A stretch of DNA of 12,357 nt from an uncultured Ruminococcus sp. (GTDB taxonomy: Bacteria; Bacillota; Clostridia; Oscillospirales; Ruminococcaceae): positions 1 through 12,357 of the forward strand of contig CAMWLD010000033.1 in NCBI GenBank assembly GCA_947175005.1, written 5' to 3'. Position numbers and translations under genes: made by a program. Positions 1 to 6,991 of this stretch are shown here, piece by piece (within the stretch, counting starts at the first letter, position 1; every line of letters starts with the position of its first letter). The notes under the pieces were generated by a model. The model made no database searches and was not told where the DNA came from. It worked only from the letters and a program-made list of their open reading frames with translations.

Positions 1-498
1 ATTGAAACAGAGGGCATAACAAACATAACCCTTGACGACGTGGATTCCCCCACATTCATAGGCATTCGCCAGCGTGACCTGCAAATGGAGCTTACCTGCA
101 ATGTCACCGTTCCCGAAAACAGCGGCAGCGGCGACTGTGGACTTACCGTCTATTCCTGCGAGAATGAACATTATGACATAGCCCTGCGGAAAAATGCAGG
201 CAGCTATGAAGCGGTATTAAAGTTGAATATCGGCGGCATCAAGCACGAACAGGCAACAGTCCCGATTCCCGAAAACAAAGCCATTCTCAAAATAAAATCG
301 GACGACCTTCACTACAACTTTTCTGTTATTACAAACGAGGGTGAAAAGTTCCTCGGCACAGCCCAGGCAAAATATCTTTCCAGCGAGGTGTCGGGCGGAT
401 TTACGGGAGTTGTGATAGGGCTTTACGCCGTAAATGCAGCGGATAACGGCAAGCCTTGCATTGGTGAATTCCGTAATTTTAATATGCAGTATATGTAA
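1..498 (+). CDS. GH43 beta-xylosidase-like protein, C-terminal part (5' truncated by window)
   Basis: The frame is open from base 1 and ends at a TAA at 496-498; the start lies outside the window. The visible ~165 residues resemble the C-terminal concanavalin-A-like beta-sandwich domain of family 43 beta-xylosidases/arabinofuranosidases (GH43_C2 type). The supporting signs are SPTFIGIRQRD near the beginning, GLTVYSCENEHYDIAL in the middle and GGFTGVVIGLYAVNAADNG near the end. In that family the N-terminal five-blade propeller is catalytic and this domain helps shape the substrate pocket; the catalytic part is not visible here. The enzyme would trim xylo-oligosaccharides, which fits a plant-fibre degrader. 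It is the only plus-strand gene and converges with its neighbour on a shared terminator. The family call is from recognition of motifs, not a search. Confidence 0.82.
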   Translation: METEGITNITLDDVDSPTFIGIRQRDLQMELTCNVTVPENSGSGDCGLTVYSCENEHYDIALRKNAGSYEAVLKLNIGGIKHEQATVPIPENKAILKIKSDDLHYNFSVITNEGEKFLGTAQAKYLSSEVSGGFTGVVIGLYAVNAADNGKPCIGEFRNFNMQYM

Positions 499-535
499 CT
501 TAAAATTCCGTTAAAAAATTTTTATGAAGCAAACT

Positions 536-568
536 AAAAAGCAGGCTGTAAATATCAGTCTGCTTTTT
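536..568. terminator. bidirectional intrinsic terminator
   Basis: An A5-GCAGGCTG stem pairs through a 7-base loop with CAGTCTGC-T5 (one G-T wobble). It has an A-tract before and a T-tract after on both strands, so it can end the GH43 gene (stop at 498) and the convergent minus-strand gene (stop at 573). Confidence 0.85.
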
Positions 569-572
569 AAAT

Positions 573-953
573 TTATAAACAGAAAATTTCTGATTGGTTA
601 TTCTTGTCAATAAAATAAGTATGAAAATCAACAGCCGTAACATCATCAAAATGGGCTAAAATTTCACGCCCCCTGCATTCGACAACGGGAACGTTAAAGT
701 TATCCCAAAGGATATAATAAGTATGATCGTATTTAAGAGGAGGCTTGGAATTATGGCTTAACCGAACCGCACAGGGAGAGACTGCAAGCTCCGAAATAAG
801 CATGATCTCACTCTCATCATCAATTATCCTGTACTCTCCCAAAGCCGTCAGACACTCCCGAAGCAATACATTATTTTCCCGCTCGGTTTCTTCCAAATGT
901 TTTTTATTTAAAGACTTTAATTCTGTAAGTCTTTTTCTTTGTTCGCTCGTCAA
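573..953 (-). CDS. hypothetical protein with N-terminal coiled-coil-like helix; start uncertain
   Basis: A protein of about 126 residues that I do not recognise. Residues 5-40 are charged and helix-prone (Lys/Glu/Arg/Leu). The rest looks like a small alpha/beta fold with aromatic strands (HTYYILWDNFNVPVVE, AVDFHTYFID). No signal peptide or membrane segment is present. The listed start is a TTG at 951-953, with a GGAGG about 14 bases upstream, which is long spacing. The frame stays open 12 codons further upstream to a TAA and would read IYEIVTEDGVIF, which looks like real protein. The only nearby ATG (983-985) is one base out of frame with it. Either a rare start codon is used, or a one-base indel has broken the 5' end. 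It lies 83 bases downstream of the flavin-binding protein gene and could be cotranscribed with it. Confidence 0.55.
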   Translation of the reverse strand: MTSEQRKRLTELKSLNKKHLEETERENNVLLRECLTALGEYRIIDDESEIMLISELAVSPCAVRLSHNSKPPLKYDHTYYILWDNFNVPVVECRGREILAHFDDVTAVDFHTYFIDKNNQSEIFCL

Positions 954-1036
954 AAATATTACACCGTCCTCCGTAACAATTTCATATATATTATTTTATT
1001 TCTACCCGCTCCTTAGCTTTCACCCACCTGACAATA

Positions 1037-1465
1037 TTATGTAATATCCCCCCTTGCGTCCTGCCTGTCAGACAAAAGAAATAAATTGTACCGCTCGGTG
1101 GTAAATTTCAGTACGCAGTAATTCGGGTCGTCATAATCGCTGAAATGGTTTTTCAGTCCGTCATACCACATTTCCTTTTTAACGTCAAGGTCGGATATCT
1201 GCTCGATAGTCCCCGTCAGTGCAATATGATACTCCGACGAATTAATGCAAACGCTTGCTTTGTTGCAGCGGTCTATTGTGTCTTTTTTTGCGCCTGTTCC
1301 CGTACAGAACGTCAGCCACTTTATACCCTCCGACTTTGAAATTGAGATAGTCGTGGTATGGGGATAGCCGTCCCAATCCACAAAAGCAAGGGTGACGAAA
1401 TTCTGCGAACCTTTTGCTCTTTCTGCAATGATTTCCCCCGCTCTTTCAATAATTTTTTCATTCAT
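1037..1465 (-). CDS. pyridoxamine 5'-phosphate oxidase-family (FMN-binding split barrel) protein
   Basis: A 142-residue protein resembling the small PNPOx-like/general-stress-26-like flavin-binding split-barrel proteins. These bind FMN or F420-type cofactors; many have no assigned substrate. Typical features are a leading helix (EKIIERAGEIIAERAKG), the strand pair NFVTLAFVDWDGYPHTTTIS, then a KWLTFCTGTGAKKDTIDRCNKASVCIN segment with a Lys/Arg-rich turn where flavin phosphate is usually held. I chose the ATG at 1463-1465 because GGAGG sits 11 bases upstream. The frame stays open for 33 more codons, but these run through the promoter and contain no ribosome site. It has its own promoter and is the second protein of this fold in the window, separated from the other by the HxlR gene and a pseudogene fragment. 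True pyridoxine-phosphate oxidase activity is not implied. Confidence 0.8.
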   Translation of the reverse strand: MNEKIIERAGEIIAERAKGSQNFVTLAFVDWDGYPHTTTISISKSEGIKWLTFCTGTGAKKDTIDRCNKASVCINSSEYHIALTGTIEQISDLDVKKEMWYDGLKNHFSDYDDPNYCVLKFTTERYNLFLLSDRQDARGDIT

Positions 1466-1510
1466 TTTACAGTTTTCCTCCGTTATTTTTAATTGACATA
1501 GCCAATCAAT

Positions 1511-1539
1511 ATTATAACACGGAAAATAATTTTTGTCTT
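1511..1539 (-). promoter_or_regulatory. sigma-A-type promoter for the 1037-1465 gene
   Basis: On the minus strand a TATAAT (1511-1516) lies 17 bases from an AAGACA -35 (1534-1539, 4 of 6 match). The start codon is about 45 bases downstream. Confidence 0.65.
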
Positions 1540-1561
1540 GTAAAAATGCGACACGAGAAAC

Positions 1562-1680
1562 CACTTAAAATAAAACACCTTACCCCACGGCCTAAAAGGC
1601 AGCTTGTTCCCTTTGGGGATCAGAAAAGTGTGTACATACTTTACCGACATATCACTTTCGATATATTTGTCGTTTTAATA
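1562..1680 (-). pseudogene. decayed duplicate of the 3' end of the metallopeptidase/VWA gene
   Basis: About 118 bases align without gaps to 2684-2800, the 3' end of the large VWA-domain gene. The first 29 bases are identical, and similarity fades beyond about 1680. On the minus strand it reads NDKYIESDMSVKYVH, then TFLIPKGNKLPFRPW and GKVFYFK, against TDGYIEDDLYVKHEH, AFLIPEGNRLPFRPW and GKVFYFK in the intact gene. The stop TGA has become TGG and an upstream TAA interrupts the frame, so it is not a gene. Many differences keep the amino acid similar, so the fragment may come from a once-functional paralogue. Together with the intact copy it forms direct repeats flanking the HxlR/flavoprotein pair. 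Confidence 0.85.
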
Positions 1681-1734
1681 TCGGAAGTGACAGGCAGATC
1701 AAATTTTGAAATATACGGTAAGCGTTACATATAA

Positions 1735-2091
1735 TTATTTTTTGTCCATAAAGTCAATATACTCTTCTCCCCAGAGCTTCATGGCTTCCAGTACCGGCTG
1801 AAATCCCTTGCCTATTTCCGTTAATGAATACTCCACGATCGGAGGTATAGCTTCGTATTGCTTTCGTTCCACAAGCCCTTTCTCCACTAGAGATTTAAGC
1901 TGCACCGAGAGTGTGGCGTGTGTCATTTTCGGCATTTGCCGCTGAAGCTCATTAAAACGAACCGGACCTTTCATGAGATAATAAAGAATCAGCATTGCCC
2001 ATTTCCCGGAAATCAGACTTTGTACGGTAGAATACGGGCATTTCCCAACCCTTTCTTCTAATGACGTATCAAGGTCGTAGTCCTGCCCCAT
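1735..2091 (-). CDS. HxlR-family winged-helix transcriptional regulator
   Basis: A 118-residue protein with the full HxlR (MarR-like winged helix) signature: KCPYSTVQSLISGKWAMLIL, GPVRFNELQRQMP, THATLSVQLKSLVEKGLVER and VEYSLTEIGK. Members are dimeric DNA-binding proteins that usually repress a neighbouring redox or detoxification gene. Some sense electrophiles or quinones through the conserved Cys that precedes Pro near the N-terminus, here Cys18. The start ATG (2089-2091) has AAGGGG 9 bases upstream. It sits 11 bases after the upstream flavin-binding gene, whose stop codon lies just before its ribosome site, so the two form an operon. The likely target is the promoter of that operon, where palindromes are found. 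The effector is unknown. Length and motifs are normal for the family. Confidence 0.93.
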   Translation of the reverse strand: MGQDYDLDTSLEERVGKCPYSTVQSLISGKWAMLILYYLMKGPVRFNELQRQMPKMTHATLSVQLKSLVEKGLVERKQYEAIPPIVEYSLTEIGKGFQPVLEAMKLWGEEYIDFMDKK

Positions 2092-2102
2092 ACAATCACC
2101 CC

Positions 2103-2504
2103 TTATACATCAAACTCCTCGACCAGTTCCATCATCCTGCGGAATTCAGCATGGCCATTCTCAAGATAAAAGACGCCCATCTCCCATCCGTTCTCATCAT
2201 ATTTAGCCATAATTTGCGGGCTCTTTTCACGAAGTATATTCTGCACGGTATCATTCTTAACAACAGTTGCTATTCCATCATAGCGAAGGAACTCTGTGCC
2301 GTCTACCGCAAGAATCTCCACTTTGGGATTGGCAGTCAGCTGTTTAAAGACGTTCTTGAAAGTTCCGCAGCAGAAATAGATTTTGTCGTCAATAAGCAAA
2401 TGCATTCCAAAGGGACGTCCCTTCGGTTGATCGCCGTCTGTTGTCAGAACATAAAAGGTCTGGGTTCTGGACAGAAATTCACTGATTTTAGCAATATTTG
2501 ACAT
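2103..2504 (-). CDS. pyridoxamine 5'-phosphate oxidase-family flavin-binding protein, HxlR operon
   Basis: A 133-residue PNPOx-like split-barrel protein. Visible elements are an N-terminal helix (SNIAKISEFLSRTQ), the strand TFYVLTTDGDQPKGRPFG, the strand DDKIYFCCGTFKNVFKQLTANPKVEILAV and a C-terminal FYLENGHAEFRRM strand. Such proteins bind FMN and are commonly paired with HxlR or similar regulators; they may act as flavin reductases or in detoxification, but the substrate cannot be read here. I placed the start at the ATG at 2502-2504 because AAGGAGG sits exactly 8 bases upstream; an ATG 7 codons further up would lie before this ribosome site. It is the first gene of a two-gene operon with the HxlR regulator. 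Confidence 0.85.
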   Translation of the reverse strand: MSNIAKISEFLSRTQTFYVLTTDGDQPKGRPFGMHLLIDDKIYFCCGTFKNVFKQLTANPKVEILAVDGTEFLRYDGIATVVKNDTVQNILREKSPQIMAKYDENGWEMGVFYLENGHAEFRRMMELVEEFDV

Positions 2505-2542
2505 AATATTATCCTCCTTGGTCATTTTTTTGAACCGCTTTA

Positions 2543-2571
2543 ATTATATCACATCAAAGAAAAATATGCAA
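2543..2571 (-). promoter_or_regulatory. promoter of the flavoprotein-HxlR operon
   Basis: On the minus strand TATAAT (2543-2548) lies 17 bases downstream of TTGCAT (2566-2571). The start codon is about 38 bases further on. Confidence 0.65.
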
Positions 2572-2586
2572 GTACGATTTTATATA

Positions 2587-2609
2587 ATACTTAGTATCTT
2601 TAATGATAC
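2587..2609. promoter_or_regulatory. overlapping palindromes, candidate HxlR operator
   Basis: Two inverted repeats overlap: ATACT-T-AGTAT (2587-2597) and GTATC-N6-GATAC (2594-2609). A further AAGTA/TACTT pair spans 2570-2592. They lie 16 bases upstream of the -35 of the operon that encodes the HxlR regulator. Binding is inferred from position and symmetry only. Confidence 0.4.
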
Positions 2610-2682
2610 CTATATTTAAGCAAATAAAATTTTCTTATTCCAAGCGGGAAAGAGAGATAATCTTTAAATTTGCAAGAAAAAA

Positions 2683-4506
2683 TCACTTAAAATAAAACAC
2701 CTTACCCCACGGTCTAAAAGGCAGCCTGTTCCCCTCGGGAATAAGAAAAGCGTGTTCATGCTTTACGTACAGATCATCTTCAATATACCCGTCGGTAATA
2801 ATAAGCAGCGGCGCATTTTTCGGGAAATCCTCCGCATTTTGCAGCAGATCGACAGCAGGCTGTAAAACCGTGCCGCCCCGTCCCTCAACTCTCACCCTCC
2901 CCGCAATATCCTCCGGAGAAACATATCCGATGTCATAAGGCGCAGCGTCGCAGAAAACCACCCGCACCAGGGGCACTTCCTTTGCCGCCGAATAGCTTGC
3001 CGCCGCCCCCAGCGCAAGCCCTATCATATGCGCCGACATAGACCCCGACGTGTCGATTATAACCCCGTAAGTACGACTGTGTTCGGGAATATCCGCAGGC
3101 AATAAACTCGGTCTCGGAATATCGGGAGTAGCGCTTTGCCTGCGGCTGGGGCGCGCATAGCTTCGTCGCTTTTCCAAAGGGGCAAAATATATGTCGAACC
3201 ACTCCGCCAGCTGCACGTCCCAAGGAATGGGCGGCATGGAAAGCGCCCTTATCTCTTCAATAAGCCCTGCGGGAATAAGTCCTCGCCCCGCCTGTTCATG
3301 ATATTCAAGACCGCTCCGCAGAGCGCTTTTGCAGAACTCGTCAAGCGTTGTGGGAGAGTTTAAATCCCCCTTGTATCCGTCCGCAATTATATCCCCCTTG
3401 CCATATCCCCGAAAAGTCTCATGCTTTGAATTTTTCCGCAGATTTTTTATAAGCTCATCATAAATTTCCTCGGCGGATAAATTCTTTAAGCTCTCATCAT
3501 AAAGCAGCCCACGGCTTGGCATCTGCCCTATCTGCATTTCCTTCAGCCAGCCGTTTATCACAAAATCGCAGGCAACGTTCCACAGCTCAAAATCCCGTCC
3601 CTGCCGCCTTGCATGGTGCTGCAGACCCGCATGAAGATACTCATGGGCAAGCACAAATTTCCATTCCTCAAAATTAAGCCCCGCCGCCCTGTTTACGTAA
3701 ATTTCCCCCTCGGTAACATTAACCGCCGCAATGGAAATATCGCTTAAATTCTGCAAAGTATTTCTCGTGTCGATTATCTTGAAGCCGCTTGCAAGACCGC
3801 CTAAAAGCGGATAATGATTTATAAACCAAAGTGCAGCTTTTTGTGCCTCGGTTTTTATACCGTTTTCGGAAATGTTTCCCGCTTTGTTTATGACCGTCCG
3901 CACCGAATCCGCAAGAGCAAACGCGAACTCCGTGATATGCTCGTTCTTTTGGTTATTTCGGTAAACAAGCGGCTTATCGGGCATTACCATATCGTTAAAT
4001 TCTCCCGCCGTCCCGAAAATATTTTCCGCAGCGTTGGTTTTATTTCTCACTAAATTATCGTAAATTTTTATCTCGCTTGAAATGCCGCCGAACCTTGATA
4101 ATTCTTCCGCACGAATAAAAGGCGTTCCGAATTTAACGTCCAGCAAAAATTTGCATATGTAAATGTCGCAGGCCATATTCCATAAAGCATAGTCGCAGCT
4201 TACTATCCACTTGCGTTCTTCATTGTAATAACCCGGCATACGCTCTGCGTCAAAATGCCCGAATGACAAATGCAGCATACAGTGAGCAATAATATGCGCC
4301 CATTCGCCGGGGGAGCGGTCGCAGTCCTTATTAAGCATGAAACTATAAACGGAAACTCTTGCAGGCATTTTTCCCATAGCATTTTTCCCGCAAATATGTC
4401 CATGAAAACATAGCCTGCCGAAAAGAGGGTGTTTTTTCACAAGTTCTATCCCGTCAAGAAGCTGCTGTTCATTTTTTGTAATTTTTATATCTTTTTTCTT
4501 AGCCAT
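2683..4506 (-). CDS. VWA-like protein with tandem metallopeptidase-like domains (DUF2201 type)
   Basis: A 607-residue protein of the type paired with MoxR ATPases. Residues about 10-130 hold a first zinc-peptidase-like domain with HCMLH (75-79), a following FGH and WNMACD (Asp114). Residues about 220-330 hold a second with the canonical HEYLH (288-292) and WNVACD (Asp314). The first copy has Cys where the catalytic Glu should be, so it is probably inactive. The C-terminal ~130 residues form a von Willebrand A fold with a complete metal site: DTSGSM (485-490), Thr546 in GRGGT and Asp572 in ITDG. There is no signal peptide or membrane segment, so it should be cytoplasmic. I chose the ATG at 4504-4506 (AAAGGG about 10 bases upstream) over a GTG 10 codons earlier that lacks a ribosome site. 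Known MoxR-VWA pairs act in metal insertion or complex assembly; the client here is unknown. Confidence 0.85.
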   Translation of the reverse strand: MAKKKDIKITKNEQQLLDGIELVKKHPLFGRLCFHGHICGKNAMGKMPARVSVYSFMLNKDCDRSPGEWAHIIAHCMLHLSFGHFDAERMPGYYNEERKWIVSCDYALWNMACDIYICKFLLDVKFGTPFIRAEELSRFGGISSEIKIYDNLVRNKTNAAENIFGTAGEFNDMVMPDKPLVYRNNQKNEHITEFAFALADSVRTVINKAGNISENGIKTEAQKAALWFINHYPLLGGLASGFKIIDTRNTLQNLSDISIAAVNVTEGEIYVNRAAGLNFEEWKFVLAHEYLHAGLQHHARRQGRDFELWNVACDFVINGWLKEMQIGQMPSRGLLYDESLKNLSAEEIYDELIKNLRKNSKHETFRGYGKGDIIADGYKGDLNSPTTLDEFCKSALRSGLEYHEQAGRGLIPAGLIEEIRALSMPPIPWDVQLAEWFDIYFAPLEKRRSYARPSRRQSATPDIPRPSLLPADIPEHSRTYGVIIDTSGSMSAHMIGLALGAAASYSAAKEVPLVRVVFCDAAPYDIGYVSPEDIAGRVRVEGRGGTVLQPAVDLLQNAEDFPKNAPLLIITDGYIEDDLYVKHEHAFLIPEGNRLPFRPWGKVFYFK

Positions 4507-4581
4507 ATTTTTGAGTCCCTTTACTTGATCTTGCACATCAAAATACGTTGAAACTTAGGGGATGTCCTGTAATATTCAAGC

Positions 4582-5646
4582 TTACTTCTCATTCTTAATA
4601 AGCCGCGGCAGGTCACGGACAATCTCAATCATAAACCATTCCGGCAAAACCTTTCCCTCATCGGAGGAAACCACCATTTGCGCCAGTTCAATATTCAGAT
4701 GAGACAAGTCTTTAAGCATTGCCTTTGCACGGTGAGCAAGATTCTGCGTTTTGGCGTCAAGGGACTGTTTATTCTCGGGAAGCTCCATAAGCAGCTTTGC
4801 GCGAAAGCTTTGAGCCACAAAATAGAGCACGTCCCGCTGCTCGGGAGCGGAGGGAAATTTTGCATCTCCCTTGATAATTTCATTAAGCAGATTTTTATTT
4901 CCCAGCTGCTTTATAAACGCCAGAAAATTCCCCGCATGAGAGGAGGAAACACAGCCGAACGCAAGCACCTTCAGAATCCCCTCGGGCACATTCTTTTCCC
5001 CCGCCCCGTAGCTTTTCAGAGCGTCGCTCAAGGCGTGCCACGAACGGGGAGTGGAATAGGGTTCTTCTGTTTTCGGCGGTTCGGAAAATAAATGATCGGG
5101 ACGTTCGGTTATGTAGTCGATCACCCAAGGGTGCAGCTCATTTTCATAAGCCCAGTTCAGCCACTGATTTGTATTCGGTGCAAGCTGCACATGGAACATT
5201 CTGTTAATAAGCGCCGTTGACATTGTTTTAACAATAGCCCCGTCCTGTGAACGGTTGCCCGCTCCTATCACAACGCTTCCCTCGGGCAAATGATATTCTC
5301 CTATACGCCGCTCGTGAATAAGGCTGTAAAAAGCCTTCTGCACCTCCTGCGAACAGGCGTTCAGCTCGTCCAGAAACAGCACATACGGCTCTTTCTTTGC
5401 TATCATTTTCGGGGGCATAAACTGCGAGGTCTCTCCCTTTATCTGCGGTATGCCGATAATATCCTCCGGGGCAAGCTGACTTCCCAAAAGCGAAACGCAC
5501 TCCATTCCCACATCGTCCGCAAATTTTTGTACAAGCGCAGATTTTCCTATCCCCGGCGCACCCCATATAAACACAGGGCGAACAGTGGCAATATTCAGAA
5601 GTATATCCGAAAGCTCCTCGCCCGTTACCGTAAATTTTAAATTCAT
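4582..5646 (-). CDS. MoxR-like AAA+ ATPase
   Basis: A 354-residue AAA+ ATPase with Walker A GAPGIGKS (29-36), Walker B VLFLDELN (Asp93-Glu94), sensor 1 in GAGNR (Asn131) and a LINRM arginine-finger segment (Arg149). The Pro/Ile-rich stretch LAPEDIIGIPQIKGE after Walker A is typical of the MoxR/AAA_5 group. Such enzymes form hexamers that use ATP to remodel or load a partner, usually a VWA protein, and the next gene downstream encodes exactly that. The gap between them is 75 bases with no promoter seen, so they form an operon. The ATG at 5644-5646 has GGAG 8 bases upstream; an in-frame GTG three codons earlier overlaps that ribosome site and is unlikely. Confidence 0.92.
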   Translation of the reverse strand: MNLKFTVTGEELSDILLNIATVRPVFIWGAPGIGKSALVQKFADDVGMECVSLLGSQLAPEDIIGIPQIKGETSQFMPPKMIAKKEPYVLFLDELNACSQEVQKAFYSLIHERRIGEYHLPEGSVVIGAGNRSQDGAIVKTMSTALINRMFHVQLAPNTNQWLNWAYENELHPWVIDYITERPDHLFSEPPKTEEPYSTPRSWHALSDALKSYGAGEKNVPEGILKVLAFGCVSSSHAGNFLAFIKQLGNKNLLNEIIKGDAKFPSAPEQRDVLYFVAQSFRAKLLMELPENKQSLDAKTQNLAHRAKAMLKDLSHLNIELAQMVVSSDEGKVLPEWFMIEIVRDLPRLIKNEK

Positions 5647-5678
5647 ATAAAACACTCCGAATTTTGTTGCTTTTTAAA

Positions 5679-5707
5679 ATTATACTATATTCCCTAAAAT
5701 TTTACAA
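5679..5707 (-). promoter_or_regulatory. promoter of the MoxR-VWA operon
   Basis: On the minus strand TTGTAA (5702-5707) and TATAAT (5679-5684) are separated by exactly 17 bases, about 33 bases before the MoxR start codon. A perfect palindrome begins 6 bases upstream of the -35. Confidence 0.75.
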
Positions 5708-5712
5708 ATATT

Positions 5713-5745
5713 TTTTTCTGCGAACAAGACTTGTTCGCAGAAAAA
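5713..5745. repeat. 33 bp perfect palindrome upstream of the MoxR promoter
   Basis: Sixteen-base arms pair perfectly around the single base A5729; the core is CGAACAAG-A-CTTGTTCG and the outer part is T5 on the left and A5 on the right. A normal terminator has A's before and T's after its stem; this one is the reverse on both strands. It lies between the lipoprotein stop (5757) and the MoxR -35 (5707). It could be an operator, a cruciform or RNA-hairpin site, or a weak terminator. Confidence 0.8.
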
Positions 5746-5756
5746 TACAGAAAATT

Positions 5757-6410
5757 TTATCTGTAAATTTTCTCGTTTTTTTCATAGGGTATCGGTGTAG
5801 GGTCGTTCTTGTACATCTGCCCTATTTTATCGCAGATCATGTCATACAAATTATCCTCGGTGTAAGCGATCTTCATAACGTCAAATTCCTCGTCGGAAAT
5901 TTCGCCGTTGTTAAATTTAAAAGCATATATCCCACATTCTTTAAAATATTTCATTATCACCGAAATTTTTTCCTTTTCCTCATCCGAAAAAATAGGCTGA
6001 CCGCAAAGCGTGTCCGAAATAAAATCGCAGAAATATTCAAAATTCCCGTCCCAGTTTATGTTGCCGTTGTTCTGCGCCTCATAACGGAGCTTTTCAATTT
6101 CCCGCAGCAATTCCCCCTGTAAATTATCCGCCTGTCCGCTTTTGGGCACATAGTTTTTCCAAATGAATTTACATTCCTCAAAATAGATCTGCTCGTATTT
6201 TTCCCCCATAATATCTTCAATTTTTATTCCCTTTTCGGACTCCTGTTGTTCCTGTTCGGCTTTCTTGGCTTCCTGCCGCTGCTGCTCTCCGGCTTCGGCA
6301 GATTTCGTCGGGATTGCAGTGTCCTCCGATGTGGGAATACTGCCGCAAGCCGTTAAGGATAACAGCATTGCCAAAGTAAGTATACTGCTTAATTTTCTTT
6401 TAATGTTCAT
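5757..6410 (-). CDS. lipoprotein of unknown function
   Basis: A 217-residue protein with a lipoprotein signal peptide: Lys/Arg at 4-6, a hydrophobic core at 7-19, then the lipobox LTAC with Cys22 as the lipidated residue. It should be anchored to the outer face of the membrane. Residues about 35-60 are a Gln/Glu/Lys-rich linker. The remaining ~150 residues are acidic, rich in aromatic residues and probably helical (KYEQIYFEECKFIWKNY, FEYFCDFISDTLCG). I do not recognise the family. The start ATG (6408-6410) has AAGGAA 8 bases upstream. It has its own promoter and is followed by the palindrome and promoter of the MoxR operon; the spacing gives no firm link to that system. Confidence 0.78.
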   Translation of the reverse strand: MNIKRKLSSILTLAMLLSLTACGSIPTSEDTAIPTKSAEAGEQQRQEAKKAEQEQQESEKGIKIEDIMGEKYEQIYFEECKFIWKNYVPKSGQADNLQGELLREIEKLRYEAQNNGNINWDGNFEYFCDFISDTLCGQPIFSDEEKEKISVIMKYFKECGIYAFKFNNGEISDEEFDVMKIAYTEDNLYDMICDKIGQMYKNDPTPIPYEKNEKIYR

Positions 6411-6460
6411 TTTTATATTTCCTTTTATTTTAAGGTTTCAAAATTTTTTCTCCGCACCAT

Positions 6461-6490
6461 ATTTTACCATAAGACCTGCAAATGTGTCAA
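6461..6490 (-). promoter_or_regulatory. promoter of the lipoprotein gene
   Basis: On the minus strand a perfect TTGACA (6485-6490) is followed after 18 bases by TAAAAT (6461-6466), about 50 bases before the start codon. Its TTCTTGACA context recurs at two other promoters in the window (7786-7814 and, as TCTTGACA, 9389-9417). Confidence 0.75.
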
Positions 6491-6567
6491 GAATTTTTAA
6501 GCCGCATTTTATTAAAGTTTAAGCTTTTTTGTTAAATAAAAAAACACAAATTTTATTCCTGACCTTA

Positions 6568-6960
6568 TTAATTTTTTTGCTTTTCAATATATATCGGCTT
6601 GCTGCTGTCGTCAATTTCAAAATTATTGCTGTCGGTTCTTATGTATGCACTTCCGATATCCGAATGAATATAAGGGATAATGTCCCTGTCATAATTGCAA
6701 ATTGTATTGACCGCAAATACATGGTGATTGTTCGGATCGTCCATGTAATCATCATCTTCATTGCCCGCCAAAAATCTCCACCCGCTGTCCGGGCGTCCGC
6801 TGTCGGGCTGTTCTCTGTACATATAACCGACCTTAAAACCCTCTTTTGTTATTTTATCCGATACTATACAGCCATCTCCGACAGGTTCGTTCCAATCTAT
6901 CAGTTTTTCAACATTTATTTTTATAAAATTATTTTTTTCCACAATTTTATTTCCTTTCAT
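6568..6960 (-). CDS. DUF2185/Imm33-like protein
   Basis: A protein of up to 130 residues with a clear DUF2185 (Imm33-like) signature: GCIVSDKITKEGFKVGYMYRE, DSGWRFLAGNEDDDYMDDPNN and an N-T-I-C-N-Y-D-x-D-I-I-P-Y segment. The family is small and soluble, found as stand-alone genes and sometimes as an immunity protein of polymorphic toxin systems. No toxin gene is visible here. The ATG (6958-6960) has only a weak ribosome site (GAAAG); an AAAGGA inside codons 2-3 lies 9 bases before a GTG at 6940-6942, which may be the true start and would give 124 residues. It follows the histidine phosphatase gene by 31 bases with no promoter seen between, so the two are probably cotranscribed. Confidence 0.8.
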   Translation of the reverse strand: MKGNKIVEKNNFIKINVEKLIDWNEPVGDGCIVSDKITKEGFKVGYMYREQPDSGRPDSGWRFLAGNEDDDYMDDPNNHHVFAVNTICNYDRDIIPYIHSDIGSAYIRTDSNNFEIDDSSKPIYIEKQKN

Positions 6961-6991
6961 TCTAAGCTTTCATATCTTTATCAGCTGCCTA

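Noticed and set aside
1546..1734. Plus-strand ORF of 62 codons
   Set aside because: It is the antisense of the decayed VWA gene fragment and a promoter, with no ribosome site.
5718..5740. GAAC...GTTC inside the palindrome as a LexA/SOS box
   Set aside because: The half sites are 7 bases apart, whereas the Gram-positive SOS box has 4 between GAAC and GTTC.
5713..5745. Palindrome as an ordinary intrinsic terminator
   Set aside because: No T-run follows the stem on either strand; the T-run precedes it.
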